64,000 bases of DNA, taken from assembly GCF_037975245.1 (NCBI RefSeq), contig NC_092574.1, positions 9,275,713 to 9,339,712 of the forward strand, in the 5' to 3' direction. The DNA comes from Apostichopus japonicus. Taxonomy: Eukaryota; Echinodermata; Holothuroidea; Aspidochirotida; Stichopodidae. Positions 39,881 through 51,334 of this stretch are shown here, piece after piece; positions within the stretch are counted from its first letter, which is position 1; the number at the start of each line of letters is the position of its first letter. Both the position numbers and the translations under genes were made by a program. The notes below the pieces were generated by a model. The model was not told the DNA's origin. It did no database searches and saw only the letters and a program-made list of their open reading frames with translations.

Positions 39881-41408
39881 GAAAAGTTGTTTACCTTTCA
39901 TCTATAATCACTGCTGAATCTATATCTAATTATGATTTGTGCAATTTTTACATAAATATATTTACTATTTTCGATAAGGTATGAAATTACTGAGAACTTG
40001 TACAATGCTTCCTGATAGGTTTAAAATTTCGTTTGTAAACATGTTTACATGTTTCTTATAAATGTTAAAAGTTGTTTACCTTTCATCTATAATCACTGCT
40101 AATGATGGATATTTTTATATGTAATTATGATTTGTGCAATTTTTACATAAATAAAATAACTATTTTCGATAAAGTATGAAATTACTGAGAACTTGTACAA
40201 TGCTTCCTGATAGGTTTAAAATTTCGTTTGTAAACATGTTTACATGTTTCTTATAAATGTTAAAAGTTGTTTACCTTTCATCTACAATCACTGCTTATGA
40301 TGGATATTTTTAATATGTAATTATGATTTGTGCAATTTTTACATAGATATATTAACTATTTTCGATAAAGTATGAAATTACTGAGAACTTGTACAATGCT
40401 TCCTGATAGGTTTAAAATTTCGTTTGTAAACAAGTTTACATGTTTCTTATAAATGTTAAAAGTTGTTTACCTTTCATCTACAATCACTGCTAATGATGGA
40501 TATTTTTTATATGTAATTATGATTTGTGCAATTTTTACATAGATATATTAACTATTTTTGATAAAGTATGAAATTACTGAGAACTTGTACAATGCTTCCT
40601 GATAGGTTTAAAATTTCGTTTGTAAACAAGTTTACATGTTTCTTATAAATGTTAAAAGTTGTTTACCTTTCATCTGTAATCACTGCTAATGATGGATATT
40701 TTTAATATGTAATTATGATTTGTGCAATTTTTACATAAATAAATTAACTATTTTTCGATAAAGTATGAAATTACTGAGAACTTGTACAATGCTTCCTGAT
40801 AGGTTTAAAATTTCGTTTGTAAACATGTTTACATGTTTCTTATAAATTTTAAAAGTTTTTTACCTTTCATCTATAACCACTGCTAATGATGGATATTTTT
40901 AATATGTAATTATGATTTGTGCAATTTTTACATAAATATATTAACTATTTTCGATAAAGTATGAAATTACTGAGAACTTGTACAATGCTTCCTGATAGGT
41001 TTAAAATTTCGTTTGTAAACAAGTTTACATGTTTCTTATGAATTTGAAAAGTTGTTTACCTTTCATCTATAATCACTGCTAATGATGGATATTTTTTATA
41101 TGTAGTTATGATTTGTGCAATTTTTACATAAATATATTAACTATTTTCGATTAGGTATGAAATTACTGAGAACTTGTACAATGCTTCCTGATAGGTTTAA
41201 AATTTCGTTTGTAAACAAGTTTACATGTTTCTTATAAATGTTAAAAGTTGTTTACCTTTCATCTATAATCACTGCTAATGATGGATATTTTTTTTATATG
41301 CAATTATGATTTGTGCAATTTTTACATAAATAAAATAACTATTTTCGATAAAGTATGAAATTAATGAGAACTTGTACAGTGTTCCTGATAGGTTTAATAT
41401 TTCGTTTT
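39881..41408 (+). repeat. 196-bp tandem array, 8 units
   Basis: The marker CCTGATAGGTTTAA(A/T)ATTTCG recurs at 40011, 40206, 40402, 40598, 40795, 40991, 41187 and 41384, spacings 195-197 bp. Units contain a GTAAACATGTTTAC palindrome (AAACAAGTTTA in several). The homologous site in the right copy (about 60836-61010) has a single unit, so the array grew after duplication. Confidence 0.95.
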
Positions 41409-42877
41409 TGCATTGTTACTGTGAAATGTGAGATTCATTTGAAAGAAATGCACAATTTTGTTTCATTTTAGGGTAATACTATCATATTTTCCAAAACTTT
41501 ATTTCTTTTTTCACTTTGTCAGTACGTTAATGTATTCTCAACTGCTCGATTGACTTTTTTATATGGAAAAAATCGTTTAAGCGCAAATAAACATTTTTTT
41601 AATCGCAGACAGACAATTTCCTCGTCTAGTTTTCTGATTCATCTTTACTCTCATCATCGTATTTTTAAACAAGCTTTTCTAAATATTCTGATTTTAAGAG
41701 AGCCAGCACAAATTATTTCTGGTTGTGAAATTGTTGAAATTTATTAGAAAGTTGTGAAATTTTCATATGACAAATGAATAAAATATTTGTTTTTGATAAA
41801 AGCAATGATGAATATTTTCTTTTGCCTTCTTTCAAAAAGTTGAATTGCCTTGTACGTCCTGAATGCTATACTTTGGGACAATACTGCACTTTAAACCAAA
41901 ACAAATGATTCACATGCTCATGTCACTGAGACATTAAATCAGATGAATATAATAACAATGACTGCAAGTTGTCAATTTTAATTCGTTGGAGGTGTAACTC
42001 GGTTTATACAACAGTAGAAACACAATTAGAAACACAAGTTTTACTCTCAACTATAGTATAAACAAGTGCACCATGGCTGTGGTAACAAATGAACCATGAC
42101 TGCCTTACAAAACAAAATGTCCCATGACTGGAGGGAAAATATTTCATTATTTTAAAGAACATCACAAATGTTTCATCTTGCCAAATGTTTCCTGGAACAG
42201 TGATAATGAATCAAATTCCAAAGTCCTAACTTGTGACTGCACTGTTCCATAATGAAACTTGTCCCTATATCCGGTACGTGCAAATATTATGTTCGTAATT
42301 CCCGAATGAGGCATTTTAGACAAAACGCATGCCTTTTAATAAACTGAAGTAAAGGTTCAGAGTAGTTGCATAAGAAGAATTGATAAGAGATGACAAAATC
42401 GTTAAGAGACCAGAGAATTTTCTATAATTTTTTTTTTTAACCGGAAGTTTGCACTTCTTCGATTTTTATTAAAGGTAACACACTCTCAAATAGTCATGCA
42501 GGTTTCTTCCTCTGCTGGCTAACCTCCTCGCTGCATTAACTCCTTCCAGACCTTAAAATCAGGCCAACAATCGTACACAATTGAAAGCAATGTTCAGACT
42601 AAGATTGGAGAGCAACAACCCCCCCCCCCCCAAAAAAAAATCATGATAGTTAAATGTCAACAAATGCAAGCGATCCTACCTACCATTGTGAAGTGATATT
42701 ATTTTTGTGATATTCGGGAGCAAGTGACCCATCAACAAACAGACATAATAATTATTGCAAAGCAAACCGGTGCAAAAAAAAAAGAAGAAGTAAAATAAAG
42801 AGAAGCATTTTGATCAGTACTATTTCCATCATGTCAATAAAGAAACTTCATCTTATCGCTGAATATCTGTATCTATA

Positions 42878-42952
42878 TAGACAGATAGACAGACAGACGG
42901 ACAGACGGACGGATTGACAGATGGATAGATAGATGGATGGATAGATGGAGAT
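42878..42952 (+). repeat. GACA/GATA microsatellite
   Basis: ATAGACAGATAGACAGACAG and variants to GGATGGATAGATGGAG. It marks the right end of similarity between the two calpain loci. Confidence 0.85.
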
Positions 42953-42966
42953 ATATACCTACTTAC

Positions 42967-43048
42967 TTTTAGTAAGGTGAACACCGTTATCTGTCGAGCA
43001 CACATGGAAAATAGGAAAGCACAGTATAGCAATTGTTGCCAAAAGCAT
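42967..43048 (-). CDS. Candidate orphan signal-peptide exon
   Basis: Minus-strand frame MLLATIAILCFPIFHVCSTD and 7 more residues, then an AAAA|GTAAGT donor in phase 1. Length and exit phase resemble the first exons of the two LRR genes. No matching N-cap exon was found at lower coordinates, so this is either the start of an unrecognised gene or a stranded exon. Confidence 0.35.
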
Positions 43049-43865
43049 CTTCACTGACGTGTTTATCAATGAGTGCCTCTATAAAACAACCTGTATATCT
43101 AGAAGCGAAAATGATAGACTTTTAACTTCTCTCTTTCTTTTATACTAATTATATGCATGCTCTATCGAATACATGTACAATTTTCATTTCCTTGTTGCTT
43201 TGTTGCCTTAACCTTGTCACCCAATCCCAAACATTGTCCACCCCGGAAGCAGTTTTGCGTCACTGAGATATTTAATTTCTTTTTATACATCCAATTGATG
43301 GATTAAATAATTTGGATGATCAAAAGCTCTTCGAAATATAAGTTGTCGCACTTCGGGAAATTTCCTTCAAAGTGGAGACACTGTCACCAACTTATTTTGG
43401 ATGTTATAGATCGTTGTACTTGTTACTATATGGATGAACTAGGTCCCTTTGCATAAACAAAGAACCAACAGTATATGGACTTCTTAGGTTTCATTCATGC
43501 AATAATAGAAAGAAAACGTAAGAAAAAGTATTCCTCTGCTAAATCTGCTAAAAGGTTGTAGATATAATGCTTGAATTGTGGTGAACCAAAAAAATTGCTC
43601 GCGATAACTGCACCCATTAAATAATAGAACGACCTACAACTTGTTTACCATCGACGTACCACAGAGAAACGTTAAAGAGCACTGGGACATCGGGATCGGA
43701 TCCAACAAAGTAGGTCATTCTCACATGTCGTACACACACAAACTGTGGAAAAGTTCATATTGCAAATCTACCAAGTAGTCCTTTTACAGAGAATGAAATG
43801 AAATTCGGTTGAATCGAACGATCGCTATAGGTCGATCAATTGAGCTTTCAGCGGAGCTAAATAAA

Positions 43866-45467
43866 CATAGGCGTACGAGGCGGGGGGCAGGGGGGCATAC
43901 TGCCCCCCCCCCAAATTTCCAGAGGACAAGAAATTCGGGCAAAAGTCCTGAAAAATTCGGGCAGCCTAAGAGGAGAAAAAAATATATATATATATTTTTT
44001 TTTAGGCTGCCCGAATTTTTCAGGACTTTTGCCCGAATTTCTTGTCATCTGGAATATAAATATGCAGTAGCTTTCCCGAATCTTTTTCAAATTTTTGCCC
44101 GACAATTCCATGATTTTCTTTATTCAGCATCATTATGCCCGAATATTTCCGTGTAACACCACCGTATAAGCGCAGTTCATCTGGGCTACCACGATTTTTG
44201 CAAGATCATTTTTTTTCTTCTAACTAGTCAATTGTTTACCTGGACCAAGGGCGGCGGAACCGAGGGGCACAGGGGCACGTGCCCCCCCCCCCCCACTTTT
44301 CCTCAGGTTAAAAATGTGCCTTTTTTCTATATAAAAATTGAGGTGCCTCAAGTTAGCAAGAGGCCAGGGAACCATAATGAACACTCGGGAAGTGCTGTTT
44401 CCGGCCATCTGAGGGGTTTGTAAAACCAAAATTTTTTATAGTACGCTCCGCGCCAACCGATGGTGGCGCTCCGCTCAGATAGTCGTGCATACAACTTTGC
44501 AAATCCTGGCTAAGCCCGTGACTTTTAATGAATTTCTGTGGGTCAAACTTAAAACTATTTCGAATGGAAAATTTGTTAAAATATTAACAAGAAAAAAACC
44601 AGTCTAATTCGGAAGATTCCTACATTAGCAACTAGCATGATTTCACCTCATTTTGTCTCAAGAGGAAACTTGTTCCTTGTTTCCCAATTTGCGTATTGGA
44701 TATTGCAGTGCTAGTATGCATATTTTCCTTTAGGGGGGGGGGCGTTGATGGAGTGATGTGTATACACAAATAAGATAATACAATAAGAGTTATAAAGGGT
44801 ACTAAATATAGGGCTGCATCAGTCCAATCGAATTTCTGCAAAGTGCCCTTTGATGTAGGTGCCCCCCAGATTAAAAGTGCTTCCGCCGCCCTTGACCTGG
44901 ATATCCCCAACATGAGTGTATATAGAAGAAACATTTTCTTTTTCATGGATGGTGGAAGGGGGGGGGGGGGTGCCTACAAGCATAGAAGTACGGGTTTATC
45001 ATATTCTTTGTTATAAGTTATACTTTTTTGTGAGACAAATTGCAGTCTCACCCGACACAGCGACATTATCCAGCCTACGTGTCGTTGAACAATGTATGTT
45101 TTTCTGGAGGTAGCTGAGTACTGTGTTAAAATAATAAATAAGGTAACTAAATAGGAGCTTAAAAAATATACTGTCCCATTTTTCCCCTTCAAAGTGATGT
45201 TACCATTTTTTCTTCTTCTAATATACCAAATTTTTGGGGAAGTGTAAATTTCTAAAACGTGAGATTATAAAATAAAGAATGTTTAGATGCAACTTGCAAG
45301 GCCTCAGAAGTGCCGTTTCCGGCAATCTGAGAGGCATTGTGTGCCCAAAATTTTCTTGTACGTATACGCGCCAACCGATGGTGGCGCTCCGCTTAGATAG
45401 TGTCACGGGAACTTTCGGGCACAAAAAGTTCTGCCCCCCCCAAACTGAAATGGTCCCGTACGCCTAT
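43866..45467. mobile_element. 1.6-kb non-autonomous DNA element, copy 2
   Basis: Same element as 29868-31473, same orientation, differing by scattered substitutions and homopolymer lengths. Contains palindrome 43925-44046, nested hAT-like element 44246-44894 with ACCTGGAC/ACCTGGAT flanks, and hairpin modules at 44450 and 45368. Its right flank is TACTAATA, like the left flank of copy 1 (ATACTAAT); its own left flank is TAAATAAA. Confidence 0.8.
44246..44894. mobile_element. Nested hAT-like element (copy 2)
   Basis: Same inverted termini and same 8-bp flanks as 30248-30904, inherited with the host element. Confidence 0.8.
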
Positions 45468-45790
45468 TACTAATACAAACAGCCAATCAGTATCTTGTAA
45501 CCAGTGCGCATTAACTGATCAAACAAGCTAGTGAGCAATACTATACCCTATACTTTACTTATATAAAGGTGGTTTCCAGGTACTTGAATGCCAAAGAAGA
45601 TGTTAAAAGGTAAAAAATGCTGACATCATACACATGTTTCTCACATCATTGCTCGCGTCATTGCCCCGATACCCTGTTACATTTTCAATCGGGTTTTCAC
45701 TTCTGGGACGTACCCTGATGCTCTTAAAACCGCTAAAACACCAAATTTTCAAGAAAGGAGACAACACTATCGCTGAGAACTACCGGCCAA

Positions 45791-46363
45791 CAGTGGAGGA
45801 GCGTCCAAACAGTCAGGGGCGGATGCCCCCCCCCCCCGACGGACTCAAATGGACTGCTGGCGCCCTTTTCAGCTTTTAATCCCTTTTTACTTATTCGGGA
45901 TTTTTGACTCTCTTGACTCTCATCTTCTTATTGATATTTGTCACATTTTGTTGGTGTAATTTACTGACAAAATGCTCTAACGTACGGCGGTATTTAATTT
46001 ATCGGCACTTAATTCTGTTGTACGAAACTCTTTCCAAGAACTGTACGGGGGTTTTCGATCTATTTTTTCGAAAACATGAGCACTCACAAAGATACCACCG
46101 GTATTGTGATGAAGCGCATGTACTTTCACCACCCATATAAACTTCCGACTTGTCACAAATGGCGATGACACATATTTATTCTTCGTTTATCTTCAAATTA
46201 GCAAGGCCCGGAAGAGTAATTTCCGGCGATCTAGGGAATATCTTTACTCAAAATATTCTGTACGCTCCGCGCCAACCTGTGGTGGCGCTCCGCTTAGTTA
46301 GTGTCGAAAGCGCCCCTACAGGCCATTCTCGCCCCCTGACCAATACCCCTAGCTCCGCCACTG
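45791..46363. mobile_element. hAT-like element with perfect 8-bp target duplication
   Basis: Ends CAGTGGAGGAGC / GCTCCGCCACTG form inverted repeats; CCGGCCAA flanks both sides (45783-45790 and 46364-46371). A C-rich tract follows the left end and the hairpin module lies near the right end (46269). 573 bp, non-coding. Confidence 0.9.
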
Positions 46364-46679
46364 CCGGCCAATCAGTCTATCACCCTAATAATATTTCAGA
46401 CGCAATCTTTGATGTCAGTTTGACATATAGTTCGGTCATTTCAGTATGTTACTTGGCTGAAAGCCCAGTCCATCTTTCTTTATTTTCCACGCACAATTTG
46501 CAGATTTGTCGAAAAATGTCAATGCCGGTGTCAAACTCACAAAAGATATGTCATGATATTTCAGAGTAACTTACCAGATTGTTTTTTTTTCTATTTCACT
46601 AAACTATTTGATGACCATATCAAAACTGGGATCTCAAAATAAAGGATATTCGGAAAACTTTAGAGCAGCTTAGAATGCC

Positions 46680-46859
46680 TGGGAAGTGTCATTTCCAACG
46701 ATCTAGGAGGCCTTTTTAGCTAAAAAAATTCGGTACGCTGCGCGCCAACCCATGGTGGCGCTCCGCTTAGATAGTAACAAAAAAATGGTCAAGCCCCCCC
46801 CCCCCAGGAAATGTTCAAGCCCCCAGCGCCCCCACTGAAAAATCCTGGCTACACCACTG
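46680..46859. mobile_element. hAT-like right end with hairpin module
   Basis: Carries the module GCGCCAACCCATGGTGGCGC at 46742-46761, a C-rich tract and the terminus GGCTACACCACTG ending at 46859, followed by CGCTCTAG. No left end nearby. Confidence 0.6.
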
Positions 46860-46867
46860 CGCTCTAG

Positions 46868-48480
46868 TGAAGCTATAGCGGTAGTTTTGAACTGACATAT
46901 AACAGTGAATTAAGGAGCGACTTCTACATTATCCGTTTTGAAAATATGAACTTAATATGATAATGAGGTTTTGCTATTTTTGCTTCGAAACTGAAGTTCC
47001 ATATTCAAACGTTAATGAGTCATATACCTGTCCAGCGTAACGTTAAGATAAATATGATTTCCTAACAGTAACTTGAGTAACAAGAAATACTTGCACAAGC
47101 TATAGCACTATTTTAGACGTATTTTCGTTTATAAGACGCTGTGCTCCTTGGTATTTGTTCAATCATAATAAATGTAGGAAAATACTTACAAATCAAAGTT
47201 AGTAGGTGATAAATATTCAATCCTCTGTCCGTGTCGTAAAGTTATTCACCGATTTTGTTAACAGAAGCGTTATATATTCGGTATGTATAACGTCATGCCA
47301 ATTCAAGACAAGCTCTTGTCAAGCGGTAAATAAGCACACTTATAAATTAATATGCTTTCATTGGCTTTCGTTTTCAATTCAATTGTCAATCATAGAAATA
47401 AGTAAACAACGAAATTGCAAGCAATTAGCTGAAGGGTTTGTTTAAGTGTTATTATTTAACAGTTTATAAAGTCCTCCGTTTTCTTGTTATAATATATATA
47501 TAACGTAACTGAATGAAGAAGCACAGTGAAAGTGTATGTAATATGCAGCTTCTGATTTGCCAGAGCGCTTAGGACTTGTGTGTGTACGCATGTGTTCGGT
47601 CTTAACTTTTTTGTAAGGCAAAACTAAATGATTATCTATGTGTTCATTAAAATAATAAGATACATGAGGTCTTTGGTTAATGAACAAATGAATTGTTGTA
47701 ATATCCTTAAATGATTGCTTCAGAAGTTGCTCAAATCTTTAGATGAACGTTTAATTGCTAAAAATGACAAGTTGCATCCATGATATTGATCTGAATAAAT
47801 GCCGCGTTGAATAAGAACTCACTTTGTCAGTATGGTTCCATTTTGCCCTCTAATGGGTAGTTCGGTATAATAGTGCACGAATATTCAAACGAAGAATTAA
47901 AGTCTACCAGTTATGAATATAAAGTAGTTCCTTATTATTTTATCTCATTAGAGAAGAGGTCACCATGCAGCTGGTGAATCTGTGACTGAACTGGCTTATC
48001 ATCAATATTGTAGTGGCTTTGAAAACCCCGAGAAGATGAAAACATTGAGAGCCTGATCATAGCATCTTTGAACCAAAAAAAAATAAAAAAATCGTATTTG
48101 TTGTGAAAAAGCCATAAAAATTCGTAGGAGGCAACTTACATTGCACTTTCATATTTGTTGTGGTTGTTCATGTCTTCACAACTTTAGTAACTTTGTCAAA
48201 TATATTGTAGATGGTATTTATTGAATATATTGTTGAAAGTAACATGCAATACCCTAGCATTGCAGCAGCCTAATATTGCCACATTTAAAGAATATGTTAA
48301 CGATCTAAGGACAGAATCCTGAAATTTCAACGCGATATGGCAATTCTTCAAAAGCTACCAAGAAACATAATTTCTTGGTAGCTAGAAAATTAACGTTAAC
48401 GCTCCCCGCTTTTAACTGAATAAACTGAAGCCGCACACTGCGAAGCCACACATGACTGATGAGTTTGCTAATTGTTACAT
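46868..48480. other. Non-coding stretch before the right calpain locus
   Basis: AT-rich. I see no exon with convincing splice signals and coding character. A short TA run sits at about 47492-47503. Confidence 0.4.
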
Positions 48481-48502
48481 GCTACCGCCTGCTCATTTAG
48501 TC

Positions 48503-49160
48503 AACGAGGTAAATGAATCTGGAGAAACTATCACACAGTAAATACGAGCGTACGCGCGTACCATGTATGGAGGGTCATGTGATGTGTTCCAGGGTGGTAC
48601 TAATATACTACTCTCCCTATTACGCATGATGATTTCACCCAACTAGTACGTAAATGTGTTTGCGTGCTTAGAGCAGCAGACGACACCCGTTACCTAGCAA
48701 TAACCGTGCTTGTAGCCTAACGTGATAGCTATATTTCCGTCGAGCAGCATTAGGCTCTGTTCCATGGAGAATTCCGTGGTTGCACTGAACTAAACATTTC
48801 CCCACATTTCATTCACTTATAGCGTGTTGTAATAACGTTAGGCCATATGAGACAAAGCTTGCCTCTAGAGCTGTATTAATAAGTAAGATCTATTATGTAG
48901 AATGCCTGCCTTCATTCAAGAGAATAAGGTTGAACGTTAGCATTAGCACTATTTCGTAGGCCTGAAGTACCAGTACCTTCTTATGCCGTTAGTTCCCATG
49001 TCCGAACCGACCAATCTTTCACGAAGTCACTAACACTGTTCTCGAACTGCTACAGAGAAATATCAGTATAGTACCACCCTGGAACACATCACATGACCCT
49101 CCATACATGGTACGCGCGCACCCAATTGACATGAATCCTCCAGATTCATTTACCTCGTTG
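48503..49160. mobile_element. Foldback/Mutator-like element with 9-bp target duplication
   Basis: Ends share AACGAGGTAAATGAATCTGG in inverted orientation, and an inner block including ACCATGTATGGAGGGTCATG is also inverted (about 48558-48602 and 49070-49113). CATTTAGTC flanks both sides (48494-48502 and 49161-49169). The left duplicate locus has an uninterrupted empty site at about 32870-32885. 658 bp, no coding capacity recognised. Confidence 0.85.
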
Positions 49161-49515
49161 CATTTAGTCGTCGAACTTTGCCAAAGGCAAACTGGTAAAC
49201 AGTGGCTCTCGGTTACCCAAATAAACACCAACGAATTAGCTGTTCAAGTCTCAGGTTTTGTTCATAAGTATGAAATTAACAATACATCTTACATCGAGAT
49301 CAATCACCCACCTTTACAACATGTTTCTTCCAGCTATTAAAATTTCAGCTGATATCTCACAGCATAAACTTTCGAGCCGAACTGGCGTCCTAACACAGTA
49401 ATGATTGTATATGTAGGCTTACCAGTACCTAGTGTTTCACACTTAGGTTAGGCCTAGTTATAACCTTAGCCCAGTAGTAAGTACTACTATATAGTCAGTA
49501 TTGCGAAGTTCGGAA

Positions 49516-49720
49516 CACTGCGAAGTTCGGACACTCCTAAAAAATACACGATTTCACTATGATAACCTACAGCAAGAGCCAATTTCACGAAAACATACGA
49601 AGCTACAGTTATTTTCTCTCCAAAATGACCCGTGTGCTAGCAAGTACTTACATATTTGTCAATAAAAGCAAGTTATAGTTTTAGGGTGTTTTAAGGCTTA
49701 GGTGTCCGAACTTCGAAGTG
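49516..49720. mobile_element. Small MITE-like element
   Basis: CACTGCGAAGTTCGGACAC at the left is matched by GTGTCCGAACTTCGAAGTG at the right (one mismatch). A second GCGAAGTTCGG lies just outside the left end. No clear target duplication. Absent from the left duplicate locus. Confidence 0.55.
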
Positions 49721-50308
49721 TCCATGCTACTAGGCAATTTGTGTATCCCTAACTTTGCCTCCTGTGTTGTATTTAGCTGCACTGTTATGTACATGAAATA
49801 ACATTTAGGATATTATTTTGTATTTTCAACTTTAAAACCTCTTATATAGGTACATCAACATTATAACATGGGTAATATTATAGGAAAATATTTGGAAGTT
49901 CCACAGGCAACCTAAATTACTTAACAAATTCCACTTTTGTAGCCTTGTAGATTCTTTTCAACGATATCATTATGTGACAAATGTTGCCAACCAATTTACA
50001 TGAGAAAATTTCTGCGGACCATTTCTTTTATTTACCAACTGGTATTTTGCACCTGTAGTGCATTGGACAGAACAAATGCTTTTACAAGGTTTTAAGTAAA
50101 TTCGCATTGTGTTACTGCATTCTTGTAAACTTATTTTGTGTTCTGTTACAATTTAAAAAAAAACATTACTGGTGTTAGTCTTATAGCATGCATATTGCAC
50201 TGCACACATGTCTAGGATTTTAAAGCAAATTTATGAGTGACTTTTATAAATCTTTATCTTTCTTTTGCATCTCGAAGCCGGCTTCCCTTGAAAGTTGCCA
50301 AAAGCAAA

Positions 50309-51334
50309 ATGTCTGGTCCGCCAGAAAACGTTTGGACTTGTAGAAACTGCACCCTTATCAATGAGCAAACAGTCAATACATGTGTGGCTTGTGACTGCCC
50401 AAAACCTAATCCAGAGGAACCATTTTCCCCAAGGAAGTTCCTGGACAAAGCTCAAGGCTTTTTCTCTGGCATACCAGACCAGATTTCTTCAGCTGTTAAC
50501 ACAGTACAGAATCTTGTCTCATCTTCCCCCGAGTCCTCTCCGCCAAGATCGTCAGCTAACTTCCATTCCGCACCAACCACTAGTTCTCCTCCTCCTGAGA
50601 TAATCCAAAGTAATGACATGAATATGCAATCATCAGAATGGACATGTGGTCGTTGCACCTACATCAACGGTGCGGGAGCTAAGCAGTGCAATATGTGTGG
50701 AGCACCAGAGAGATTCAAGACTTCCTTTCCAAAGGAGGAAAATCCTCCAGCAAGTACGATTGACTCGATAACCATCACCGACGAAGATGAGGGCGCCATT
50801 GAGATATTCTGTGACAGCTGCGGATACCCGTACACTACTGATGAGAATAAAGCCTGTCCGATCTGTTCCTTTGCAGATAATAATGATAATGTTGTTGAAA
50901 TAGCTAGCACCCCTCAGCCTGAGTCACAACCTTTGCAAGAACAAACCGCAGTAACTACACCAGTCGAATCTCCAAAGCCATCCCTTACAGGTATCAAGTG
51001 GCCCCCTCCAGTAAAGCCTAGGTCAGATTCAGAGTGGACTTGCTCAAAGTGCACATTTGTAAACAAGAGCAACGATGGAAAATGTAACATTTGTAAACGC
51101 CAGAAAGAGAAAAACAGGGAGACGTGGATTTGCAAACATTGCAGTTTTGAAAACAGTCTGACTTCTCTCTCCTGCTCTGTGTGCAAAATTAACAGGACCG
51201 GCGAAAATAAGGAAGAGGAAATGAAACGATACAGTGTAGAGAAGGAGAAAAGTATGACTATGGAGTGGAGGAGACAGCAAGATGCCAAAGAAGCAAATGA
51301 AACATTTAAGAGGATCAGGTCTATCTGCCAGGGG
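50309..51334 (+). CDS. CAPN15: CAPN15-like exon 1: five zinc-binding modules
   Basis: 342 codons. RanBP2-type fingers 1, 2, 4 and 5 have W-x-C-x2-C...C-x2-C; module 3 (CDSC...CPIC) lacks the Trp and has a longer loop. A Ser/Pro-rich linker (about 71-109) between fingers 1 and 2 is largely missing in the left copy. Ends in phase 0 at GGG|GTATGT. Confidence 0.9.

Larger units (their letters stand above)
32690..42870 (+). repeat. Segmental duplicate of the calpain-15-like locus (left copy)
   Basis: Blocks match the locus at 48.4-62.5 kb in the same order: about 32850-33150 and 33590-34210 with the DNA upstream of the intact gene; 37546-38300 with its first coding exon; 39262-42860 with its 3' flank (60083-62480). 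The left copy lacks the counterpart of about 51.1-60.08 kb (remaining exons) and has acquired 34210-37545 and 38316-39260. Confidence 0.85.
30451..46761. repeat. Ten copies of a shared hairpin module
   Basis: Core GCGCCAACCGATGGTGGCGC or its complement at about 30451, 31370, 32107, 36040, 36285, 36475, 44450, 45368, 46269 and 46742, usually next to TACGCTCCG and TCCGCTTAGATAGT and about 60 bp after a C-TTCCGGC-ATCT-type block. The core can fold on itself (GCGCCA...TGGCGC). It occurs in several differently-ended elements. Confidence 0.85.

Noticed and set aside
50237-50308. Upstream in-frame Met of the calpain-15-like gene
   Set aside because: The extension has no family similarity and follows a pyrimidine-rich AG that looks like a splice acceptor; MSGPP is the better start.
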